From UBA11865 sp035686605 (GTDB lineage: Bacteria > Chloroflexota > Anaerolineae > Promineifilales > Promineifilaceae), in contig DASRZI010000072.1 of NCBI GenBank assembly GCA_035686605.1, positions 1 through 5,009 on the forward strand: a stretch of DNA of 5,009 nucleotides. Direction: 5' to 3'. The notes beneath the pieces are model-generated. The model worked only from the letters and a program-made list of their open reading frames with translations. It was not told the DNA's origin and did no database searches. Within the stretch, counting starts at the first letter, position 1; each line of letters starts with the position of its first letter. The translations under genes and the position numbers were made by a program. This document shows positions 1-4,951 of this stretch, one piece after another.

Positions 1-239
1 GATGGCGGGCCATGATCAGCCGCCTGCCGACCAGGCAGGCGGGCAAGAAGGTGCTATTCGGGAGAGCCTACCCAAAAAATGAGGATTTGCTTTTCCTCAA
101 AGAGCTGGTGGAGGCTGGAAAGCTGAAGACGGTTATCGATAAGCACTACCCGTTGGAACAAGTTGCCGAGGCTCACCGCTATGTTGAAACAGGGCAAAAA
201 ACGGGGAACGTTATCATAACCGTGCAAAATAGCGCCTGA
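1..239 (+). CDS. Zinc-independent MDR oxidoreductase, C-terminal fragment (5' end outside window)
   Basis: The window opens inside this gene: the frame is open from base 3 and gives 78 residues up to a TGA stop at 237-239. The visible part is the C-terminal end of the catalytic domain of a medium-chain dehydrogenase/reductase. Its segments LKELVEAGKLKTVIDKHYPL, VAEAHRYVETG and GNVIITV align with the same places in the two complete MDRs of this window (for example GKLKPVIDSCFSL, DAFRYFEKG, GRIVVKV in the 3869-4870 gene). In this family these are the helix before, and the strands that close, the catalytic domain. The NAD(P)-binding motif is off-window, so cofactor and zinc status are inferred from the paralogues. 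The ATG at 12 is internal, not a start, because conserved sequence begins before it. A likely terminator follows 12 bases after the stop. Confidence 0.88.
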   Translation, partial: WRAMISRLPTRQAGKKVLFGRAYPKNEDLLFLKELVEAGKLKTVIDKHYPLEQVAEAHRYVETGQKTGNVIITVQNSA

Positions 240-251
240 CATTTCACAGGG

Positions 252-297
252 GCGACCGCGCACCATCGCAAGTGACGGTAAATCGAGCGGTCGCTTT
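252..297 (+). terminator. Long inverted repeat after the MDR stop, possible terminator
   Basis: GCGACCGC at 252-259 is perfectly complementary to GCGGTCGC at 287-294. Inside this 8-bp GC-rich stem a second short stem can form: ACC (262-264) with GGT (277-279) and TC (266-267) with GA (274-275), around the loop 268-273. Together they make a two-part hairpin with internal bubbles. It starts 12 bases after the upstream stop and is followed by TTT at 295-297. Position fits a transcription terminator, but the U-tract is very short, so an mRNA 3'-end stabiliser or a leader element of the next transcript is also possible. Confidence 0.45.
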
Positions 298-308
298 GGA
301 GGGGTCAA

Positions 309-356
309 ATGCGTCATATTTCACAAACGGGGATGATTGTCATACAGGGGGGGTGA
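309..356 (+). promoter_or_regulatory. Possible 15-codon leader ORF upstream of the hydrolase
   Basis: An ATG at 309 is preceded by GGAGGGG (298-304) at a 4-base spacing, one of the strongest SD matches in the window. The reading frame runs 15 codons (MRHISQTGMIVIQGG) and stops with TGA at 354-356, 122 bases before the hydrolase start and just before a hairpin with alternative folds (389-420). This is the arrangement of a leader peptide. Nothing in the peptide, such as a run of one amino acid, identifies a signal, and G-rich strings occur by chance, so support is weak. Confidence 0.2.
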
Positions 357-381
357 TTTGTGTCACTATCGAGGGCAGAGG

Positions 382-420
382 GGTTGGACTAACCTTGGGG
401 AAAGACCTAACCCAGGTTAG
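382..420 (+). promoter_or_regulatory. Bulged hairpin with competing folds in the hydrolase leader
   Basis: CTAACC (389-394) plus TGGG (396-399) pairs with CCCA (411-414) plus GGTTAG (415-420), giving 6 + 4 base pairs with one bulged T at 395 and an 11-base loop. CTAACC occurs again at 407-412, so CTAAC/GTTAG (407-411 with 416-420) could form a small local hairpin instead. GGTT at 382-385 can also pair with AACC at 391-394. The folds exclude one another. No U-run follows, so it is not a plain terminator. It could be a regulatory RNA structure, or in DNA an operator for a dimeric regulator. It lies about 60 bases before the hydrolase ATG. Confidence 0.35.
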
Positions 421-478
421 CACCATCCTAGAGATCGCAGCTTCCTCTCGCGCCCGGCGTCAGCATCAAGGGGTTAAC

Positions 479-1342
479 ATGAATAAAAAGAGCAAAAGCC
501 AGCAGATGAAGTTAAAGGACGGACATACGCTGGGCTACGCCGAATACGGCTCTCCGGAGGGGGAGCCGGTTTTCTACTTTCACGGTTTTCCCAGCTCTCG
601 ACTAGATTGGCAACTTTCCGATCCGGATGACGCCGCTGGGGCGCTGAACGCGCGAATAATCGCTCCGGACCGGCCGGGTTATGGTCTTTCTGATTTCCAA
701 CGCGGCCGAAAGCTACTGGATTGGCCGCAAGATGTGCTTGAATTAGCAGATGGGCTGGGAATAGATAAGTTCGCAGCGCTGGGGATATCTGGCGGAGGGC
801 CCTACGCGGCTGCCTGCGCCTATGGCCTTGGCGATCGATTGCGCAAAATCGGCATCGTCTGTGGCATGGGACCAGCCGGGGCGCCGGGCATGAAGGAGGG
901 CGTCAGTTGGACCATCCCGGGTTACCCGGGGATATTGCGCATAGTCATACTGAAGTTAACGGCCATGGGTCTACAAAAGGATCCTGACCAGTTTCTCTCG
1001 AAGAGCAAAGAGACGATGGCTGAATTGGACGGCCAACTGCTGGAGCAACCGGCGTTGGCGGAAATGTTTATCGAGGGTATGCGGGAAGCCTTTCGTGGCG
1101 GTACCAAGGGGGCTAACCAGGAGGCCGGTCTTTACAAACGACCATGGGGGTTTGAACTACAGGATATCACGGGCGAGGTGCATCTGTGGCATGGGGAAGA
1201 GGACTTGAATGTGCCGGTCTCGGCCGGGCGCTTCGTTGCCGAAGCCATCCCCCGTTGCCAGGCCAACTTTTATGAAGGGGAGGGGCACCTCACCCTGTCG
1301 TATAACCACATACGAGAGATTCTGGGCGCCCTGGTTGGTTGA
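479..1342 (+). CDS. Alpha/beta-hydrolase fold enzyme
   Basis: A 287-residue protein with the full alpha/beta-hydrolase signature. HGFP (35-38) follows strand 3 and contributes to the oxyanion hole. DRPGYGLSD (64-72) is the usual segment after strand 4. The nucleophile elbow GISGG (102-106) places Ser104. HGEEDLNVP (238-246) supplies the acid Asp242, and EGEGH (266-270) supplies His270. A cap region lies at about 135-225. No signal peptide is seen, so it is probably cytoplasmic. Esterase, lactonase or another hydrolase activity is possible; the substrate cannot be read from sequence. The start is ATG 479, supported by AAGGGG (468-473) at 5-base spacing. The frame stays open to a GTG at 272, but that has no SD and would add 69 residues of unconserved-looking sequence before the domain. 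It is probably the first gene of an operon with the membrane-protein genes at 1364 and 1823. Confidence 0.93.
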   Translation: MNKKSKSQQMKLKDGHTLGYAEYGSPEGEPVFYFHGFPSSRLDWQLSDPDDAAGALNARIIAPDRPGYGLSDFQRGRKLLDWPQDVLELADGLGIDKFAALGISGGGPYAAACAYGLGDRLRKIGIVCGMGPAGAPGMKEGVSWTIPGYPGILRIVILKLTAMGLQKDPDQFLSKSKETMAELDGQLLEQPALAEMFIEGMREAFRGGTKGANQEAGLYKRPWGFELQDITGEVHLWHGEEDLNVPVSAGRFVAEAIPRCQANFYEGEGHLTLSYNHIREILGALVG

Positions 1343-1363
1343 TTGTCGAGTGAGGAGATTATT

Positions 1364-1798
1364 GTGGAAGCACTGACCCAAAGTTCACAAATAACTTTGT
1401 ATGTACTGCTGGCCCTGATAGGTCTGCTCGGCCTGATCGTCTGGGGTTGGCAAATTCAGGTGCTGCGCGGCAAAGAGATGGGAAACCCCGATGGCACGGT
1501 TGATAGCTGGCAGGAGCAGAAGATCTTTTACGGCATCGCGATTGCCGACATATTTTTGGCCTGCCCGGTGAGCATCATCGGGATCGTGCTGGTGTTTTTC
1601 AACCTTCGCTGGGGCGCCTACCTGCTGACCTGGGTCAGCTTCTGGTTTGTCTGGGCCAATATCATGACCACGGTAACGAGCCTGCGGTTCGAGAAACCGA
1701 AGATCACCCTTAACTGGCTCATTGTCTTTCCCTTTGGGGCGCTGGTAGGCCTGGCTTACTTTGTCTGGACATTATTTAATTTTGACGTCATTTATTAG
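1364..1798 (+). CDS. Four-helix integral membrane protein, function unknown
   Basis: A 144-residue protein that I do not recognise as a characterised family. Four hydrophobic segments fit membrane helices at about 10-29, 54-80, 85-106 and 115-138. A polar loop (30-53, with RGKEMGNPDG and DSWQEQK) separates helix 1 from the tightly packed helices 2-4. The third and fourth helices are rich in Trp and Phe. GTG 1364 is chosen because GAGGAG (1352-1357) sits 6 bases before it. A TTG at 1343, directly after the hydrolase stop, is in frame but has no SD at proper spacing; it would add seven residues. The gene follows the hydrolase by 21 bases and precedes the next membrane gene by 24, so co-transcription is likely. 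There is no transporter, kinase or signal-peptidase motif, so no function is proposed. Confidence 0.82.
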   Translation: MEALTQSSQITLYVLLALIGLLGLIVWGWQIQVLRGKEMGNPDGTVDSWQEQKIFYGIAIADIFLACPVSIIGIVLVFFNLRWGAYLLTWVSFWFVWANIMTTVTSLRFEKPKITLNWLIVFPFGALVGLAYFVWTLFNFDVIY

Positions 1799-1822
1799 CT
1801 AAGAATCCAAAGGAGTACAAGA

Positions 1823-2260
1823 ATGAGTATCATCTGGGGAATCATCCTCATTGTTTTTACCCTGATATTGTGCTGGTTGATGCAAGTCATCAATGCTATT
1901 TCGCCGGCGCTGGCGGCGAAGTTGGGGGTGGCGGAAGCTGAGGATGAGATCGACCGGACCTTTTTTCTGGACGGCCGGGGGAAGGCGATTTGGGACGCCT
2001 TGATCCTCTGGACTTTGCCGGTAGCGGGCATTCTGCTGCTGTTAGACGATCCTTCCTGGGCCTACTTTGGGCTGGTCGGTGGGGGGATGTACCTTTACTT
2101 CGCCGGCCGGGGGCTCATGGTTCGCCGGGTGTTGGGTCAGCATGATATCGCCATCGGAGAAGCTGGAACCAGGAAGTTGTATAACGGCGTTTTATTTCTG
2201 TGGGGCTTGATCGCCGTGGTTACGATATTTATGGCGGTCGATGCGTTGCCTCTGGCCTAA
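1823..2260 (+). CDS. Small polytopic membrane protein, function unknown
   Basis: A 145-residue protein with predicted membrane helices at about 3-24, 57-74, 79-96 and 122-138. Between helices 1 and 2 lies a 30-residue polar segment, SPALAAKLGVAEAEDEIDRT, rich in acidic residues. Between helices 3 and 4 is a basic stretch (GRGLMVRRVLGQH) that would be cytoplasmic by the positive-inside rule. The string YFGLVGGGMYLYFAGRG at about 81-97 is glycine-rich and looks like the conserved core. ATG 1823 has the strong SD AAAGGAG (1809-1815) at 7-base spacing. Size and helix spacing resemble the preceding gene, but I see no clear residue-level similarity, so I do not call them paralogues. It is the last gene of the hydrolase group, with a 131-base gap after it. 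No known domain is recognised. Confidence 0.85.
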   Translation: MSIIWGIILIVFTLILCWLMQVINAISPALAAKLGVAEAEDEIDRTFFLDGRGKAIWDALILWTLPVAGILLLLDDPSWAYFGLVGGGMYLYFAGRGLMVRRVLGQHDIAIGEAGTRKLYNGVLFLWGLIAVVTIFMAVDALPLA

Positions 2261-2277
2261 TGAAGCAGTGTCGCCGG

Positions 2278-2320
2278 ACCGGCCGGTGATGGTGGGTGCT
2301 GGAGGCGCCAGGCGCCAAAT
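2278..2320 (+). terminator. GC-rich palindromes in the 2261-2391 gap, weak terminator candidate
   Basis: The gap after the membrane gene holds the 10-base palindrome ACCGGCCGGT (2278-2287) and a tandem GGCGCCA (2304-2310 and 2311-2317). The tandem can fold as a 5-bp GGCGC/GCGCC hairpin (2304-2308 with 2312-2316) with a 3-base loop, followed by AAATTTCTT. The stem is short and the T-run is interrupted, so termination is uncertain. Confidence 0.25.
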
Positions 2321-2352
2321 TTCTTAGGACAAGAACCAGGAAGTTTTGGGAA

Positions 2353-2358
2353 GATAAT
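2353..2358 (+). promoter_or_regulatory. Possible -10 box upstream of the second MDR
   Basis: GATAAT at 2353-2358 matches the sigma-70 -10 consensus at five of six bases. It lies in a locally AT-rich stretch, and transcription starting about 7 bases later would leave a leader of around 25-30 bases containing the SD. No good -35 hexamer is present at 16-18 bases; the nearest GACA-type match (2328-2331) is too far away. Support is therefore partial. Confidence 0.3.
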
Positions 2359-2391
2359 TTACCGAAGTAAGGAAATCAATGGAGAACAGTT

Positions 2392-3402
2392 ATGCAAGCA
2401 ACAGGACTAATGCAAGCAGATGGACAAATGAAAGCACTTTTTTACACAGAATACGGATCAGCAGATGTTCTTGAGTTAAAAGAGATGGAGAAACCTGTAC
2501 CTAAGGACAATGAAGTACTGGTTAAAGTTCAGGCCGCTTCCATAAATTATATTGATGGGCAGGCTCTGACAGGTGAATCGTTCTTTATCCGGCTGACGAC
2601 ATTGGGACTTCGAAAACCAAGAAAGAAGATGCTCGGTGATGACTTTGCCGGCCGAATTGAAGCGGTTGGCAGGAATGTCAAGCAGTTTGAGCCGGGTGAC
2701 GAGGTGTTTGGATTGTGCAATACTGGCGCTTTTGCCGAGTACCGCTGTGTTGCGGCCGATAAAGGTGTGTTGGCTCGAAAGCCGGCCAATGTATCATTTG
2801 AAGAGGCGTCGACCTTGCCGACAGCGGGGATCACAGCCCTGCAGGGTATTCGCAATAAAGGACAGGTTTCGCCGGGGCAAAAGGTTTTAATCAATGGCGC
2901 GTCCGGTGGTGTGGGCATGATTGCTGTGCAGATTGCCAAATCACTCGGGGCTGAAGTCACCGGCGAGTGCAGCACGAGCAAAATGGAGATGGTACGCTCG
3001 ATAGGGGCAGACCATGTCATTGATTACACTCGAGAAAATTTCACCAAAAAAGGGCCGGGCTATGACATGATTTTCGCTGTTGGAGGATATCGTCCGATTT
3101 TAGATTATAAACGAGCATTAAGTCCTAATGGGAGATATGTCTGTGCCGGAGGCTCCCTCGCTCAATTTGTCCAGTCGCTGCTCTTGGGACCCTTGGTTTC
3201 AATGAGGGGGGATAAGAAATTGGGCTCAATTGGATTGGCGAGACCAAACCAGGAGGATTTTGAATTTTTGGCTGCGCTTGTTGGAGACGGCAGATTAGTG
3301 CCTTTTATTGATAGACGTTATCCGCTCAGTGAGGCTGCCGAAGCACTGCGGTATTATGGAGAAGGGCACTCTAAGGGAAAAGTAGTCATCACCATAGGAT
3401 AG
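2392..3402 (+). CDS. Zinc-independent NAD(P)H-dependent MDR oxidoreductase (quinone oxidoreductase-like)
   Basis: A 336-residue medium-chain dehydrogenase/reductase. The N-terminal GroES-like catalytic domain starts at MKALFYTEYG (13-22) and includes the family's NxxD motif (Asn52, Asp55 in INYID). PGDEVFG (101-107) and the segment around GAFAEY (112-117) follow. The Rossmann domain carries VLINGASGGVG (165-175), the glycine-rich dinucleotide loop, and IGADHVIDY (204-212). The structural-zinc Cys cluster and the catalytic-zinc Cys/His ligands are absent, as in quinone oxidoreductases/zeta-crystallins. The likely reaction is NAD(P)H-dependent reduction of a quinone, enone or aldehyde; the substrate is unknown. 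ATG 2392 is favoured by GGAG (2381-2384) at 7-base spacing. ATG 2428 (Met13) matches the start of the paralogue but has only a weak SD. The 12-residue extension repeats ATGCAAGCA at 2392 and 2410. The 5' third uses more A/T-ending codons than neighbouring genes. The next gene begins 15 bases downstream. Confidence 0.93.
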   Translation: MQATGLMQADGQMKALFYTEYGSADVLELKEMEKPVPKDNEVLVKVQAASINYIDGQALTGESFFIRLTTLGLRKPRKKMLGDDFAGRIEAVGRNVKQFEPGDEVFGLCNTGAFAEYRCVAADKGVLARKPANVSFEEASTLPTAGITALQGIRNKGQVSPGQKVLINGASGGVGMIAVQIAKSLGAEVTGECSTSKMEMVRSIGADHVIDYTRENFTKKGPGYDMIFAVGGYRPILDYKRALSPNGRYVCAGGSLAQFVQSLLLGPLVSMRGDKKLGSIGLARPNQEDFEFLAALVGDGRLVPFIDRRYPLSEAAEALRYYGEGHSKGKVVITIG

Positions 3403-3417
3403 AAGTGAGGGAATAAA

Positions 3418-3795
3418 ATGAAAATTATTGTGGCGGTTGTTTTTATTCTTCATGGGTTGGTGCATGGGATCCTGGCGATGGTGCCGAGTCCCGGGGCAAA
3501 CGAGCCTGTTTTCGCGACGTTCTTTTCCAGTTCATGGCTAGGCCTCTCGGACTCGGCCGGTAAACCGCTGGCATTTATATTGGCAACGCTGGCCACGGTA
3601 GGTTTTGTCGCGGCCGGACTGGGTCTGCTGGATTTCCTGGTGCCCTTCGATTGGTGGCGCACCCTGGCGGCGGTCTCGGCTGTCATTTCGTTGCTGTTGT
3701 TGGTTATCTTTTGGCACCCGTATGTCATCGTGGGCGTGGTGATCGATGTCGTGATTTTGGTGGTTGTTCTTTTCACAGATTGGACACCGGAGTAG
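3418..3795 (+). CDS. Small four-helix membrane protein with HGLxH motif, function unknown
   Basis: A 125-residue, strongly hydrophobic protein. Predicted helices lie at about 2-21, 50-72, 82-99 and 102-119. The first helix contains LHGLVH (11-16), with His12 and His16 one turn apart. That pairing recurs, as far as I recall, in small uncharacterised membrane proteins, and could bind a metal or heme, though this is inference. A loop at 22-49 (PSPGANEP, FFSSSW) faces one side, and WHPY (99-102) adds a third His at the membrane edge. The short C-terminal tail ends in DWTPE. The N-terminal helix could be mistaken for a signal peptide, but no cleavage motif is obvious. ATG 3418 is preceded by GAGGGA (3407-3412) at 5-base spacing. 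It lies 15 bases after the MDR stop and so is almost certainly co-transcribed with it. Confidence 0.85.
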   Translation: MKIIVAVVFILHGLVHGILAMVPSPGANEPVFATFFSSSWLGLSDSAGKPLAFILATLATVGFVAAGLGLLDFLVPFDWWRTLAAVSAVISLLLLVIFWHPYVIVGVVIDVVILVVVLFTDWTPE

Positions 3796-3797
3796 GC

Positions 3798-3869
3798 ATG
3801 CAAGTTGTTCGCAGGAGGACAGGGGGTGAGCAGGATACTCGCGGTCCTAAGTTCAGAGGAGTTAAGTGA
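3798..3869 (+). CDS. Possible 23-codon mini-ORF coupled to the downstream MDR
   Basis: ATG 3798 follows GGAG (3789-3792) at 5-base spacing, within the stop region of the membrane protein gene. The frame encodes 23 residues beginning MQVVRRR, strongly basic, and ends in TGA at 3867-3869. That stop overlaps the ATG of the downstream MDR by one base (TGATG), an arrangement typical of translational coupling. The MDR has its own good SD, so coupling is not needed, and no conservation evidence is available. The stretch may simply be an intergenic spacer. Confidence 0.2.
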   Translation: MQVVRRRTGGEQDTRGPKFRGVK

Positions 3870-4870
3870 TGAAGGCAGTTGTTTATGGAGAATATGGTCA
3901 GGCTGACGTTCTTGAACTAAAAGAAATCGAAAAACCGGCCATCAAGGATGATGAAGTGCTAGTGAGGGTTCAGGCGGCGACTATTACGCCCCTTGATCAC
4001 CATTTCCTGACCGGCTCGCCATTCCTGGTGCGGATCATGGCCGGGATGTTGAAGCCCAGGAACAAGGTGCTGGGTACTGACGTGTCTGGCTGTGTGGAAG
4101 CTGTCGGCGCGGCAGTTGGGCGGTTCAAGCCGGGCGATGAAGTGTTCGGGGGCAGGAGTAGTGGGGGGTACGCTGAGTACGCAGCTGTACCTGAAGCGGA
4201 GCTGTATCTGAAACCGGCCGATTTGACGTTCGAGGAAGCGGCGATCCTTCCCTTTTCGGGGTATGCGGCGCTGATCGGCCTTTATGAACTGGGACAATTG
4301 AAGGCCGGGCAGAAAGTTTTGATCAACGGCGGCTCTGGCGGGGTAGGGACGCTGGCGTTGCCTGTGGCCAAGATGCTGGGGGCCCAGGTGACGGCTGTGG
4401 GTAGCGCCGGTAGCCAGGAGTTGATGAAATCGTTAGGCGCCGACCAGGTTATCAATTACACAGAAGAGGATTTCACCCAGAGTGGCCAACGATATGATTT
4501 GATTTATGATCTATCAGGTAAACGGTCGTTTGCCGAGTGCAAGCAGGCGTTGACCTCCCAAGGGATATTCGTCACCACGGAATTTTCACCGTCGCTAGCC
4601 TTGCAGGGCATGTGGATTTCAAGAACCGGGAGCCAAAAGATGAAGCCGCTTAGCCCGACAGGGCCCAGTCAAGAAACCCGGGAGCAGTTTGAGGCGCTAC
4701 TTTCGGCCGGGAAGTTGAAGCCGGTCATTGATAGCTGTTTTTCGTTAAGTGAGGTTCCTGATGCTTTCCGCTACTTCGAAAAGGGGCATATTCAGGGGAG
4801 GATTGTTGTTAAGGTTGCCGGCAATGGTGATATGAATGGTGATTTTCTTCATGCCACAAACGGTGATTAA
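3869..4870 (+). CDS. Zinc-independent MDR oxidoreductase, divergent paralogue
   Basis: A 333-residue paralogue of the 2392-3402 MDR. Over the first 38 residues of the shared domain, 28 are identical (counted from MKAVVYGEYG). The catalytic domain includes LGTDVSG (68-74), PGDEVFG (88-94) and GGYAEY (99-104). The Rossmann loop is VLINGGSGGVG (150-160), followed by LGADQVINY (189-197). No zinc ligands are seen. Two departures stand out. The NxxD motif reads TPLD (40-43), so the usual Asn is Thr. The strand where the paralogue has GRYVCAGG reads GIFVTTEFSP (232-241). The C-terminus carries about 15 extra residues with three NGD tripeptides beyond the usual VVKV end. ATG 3869 is chosen over GTG 3866 because AGAGGAG (3855-3861) is 7 bases before it. 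It probably uses NAD(P)H to reduce a carbonyl or enone, with a substrate different from the paralogue's. Confidence 0.92.
   Translation: MKAVVYGEYGQADVLELKEIEKPAIKDDEVLVRVQAATITPLDHHFLTGSPFLVRIMAGMLKPRNKVLGTDVSGCVEAVGAAVGRFKPGDEVFGGRSSGGYAEYAAVPEAELYLKPADLTFEEAAILPFSGYAALIGLYELGQLKAGQKVLINGGSGGVGTLALPVAKMLGAQVTAVGSAGSQELMKSLGADQVINYTEEDFTQSGQRYDLIYDLSGKRSFAECKQALTSQGIFVTTEFSPSLALQGMWISRTGSQKMKPLSPTGPSQETREQFEALLSAGKLKPVIDSCFSLSEVPDAFRYFEKGHIQGRIVVKVAGNGDMNGDFLHATNGD
4823..4867 (+). repeat. Triplicated AAYGGTGAT encoding NGD at the MDR C-terminus
   Basis: AATGGTGAT occurs at 4823-4831 and 4835-4843, and AACGGTGAT at 4859-4867 directly before the TAA stop. All three are in frame and encode Asn-Gly-Asp. 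They fall in a tail absent from the paralogous C-termini. The pattern suggests small-scale duplication or slippage at the 3' end of the gene, not a functional domain. Confidence 0.6.
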
Positions 4871-4951
4871 TATCAGTTGATTTAAGCGTAACTGTGTTCG
4901 ATAATGTCGTTTAAGTTCTGTGTTGAACTAACGGTCGCCGGGTGGAAAGCG

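Noticed and set aside
54..317. Minus-strand 87-codon frame across the first MDR end and leader
   Set aside because: It overlaps conserved MDR coding sequence and the inverted repeat, and no family resemblance was seen.
337..369. TTGTCA (337-342) with CACTAT (364-369) as a sigma-70 promoter
   Set aside because: The spacing is 21 bases and the -10 matches at only three of six positions, so the pair is not credible as a promoter.
272..478. GTG-initiated 69-residue N-terminal extension of the hydrolase
   Set aside because: There is no SD before GTG 272, and it lies inside the inverted repeat 252-294. The added residues do not look like a domain or signal peptide, while ATG 479 has a proper SD.
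2166..2345. 13-base direct repeat GAACCAGGAAGTT at 2166-2178 and 2333-2345
   Set aside because: One copy is inside a coding region and one is in the gap. A 13-base match in 5 kb is not rare enough by chance, and nothing at the copies suggests attachment sites or an insertion.
2547..3020. 157-codon open frame on the minus strand
   Set aside because: It lies wholly inside the well-supported MDR gene, is antisense to the GroES-like domain and the nucleotide-binding loop, and shows no recognisable domain or SD-led start.
3450..3803. 117-codon minus-strand frame opposite the HGLxH membrane protein
   Set aside because: It is Thr/Ser-rich low-complexity sequence, as expected from the complement of a hydrophobic gene. 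The plus-strand gene has an SD and clear helices.
4890..4932. Integron attC-like site around GTTGAACTAAC
   Set aside because: Short GTT/AAC strings are present, but there is no paired R'/R'' arrangement with a conserved core and no cassette structure around it.
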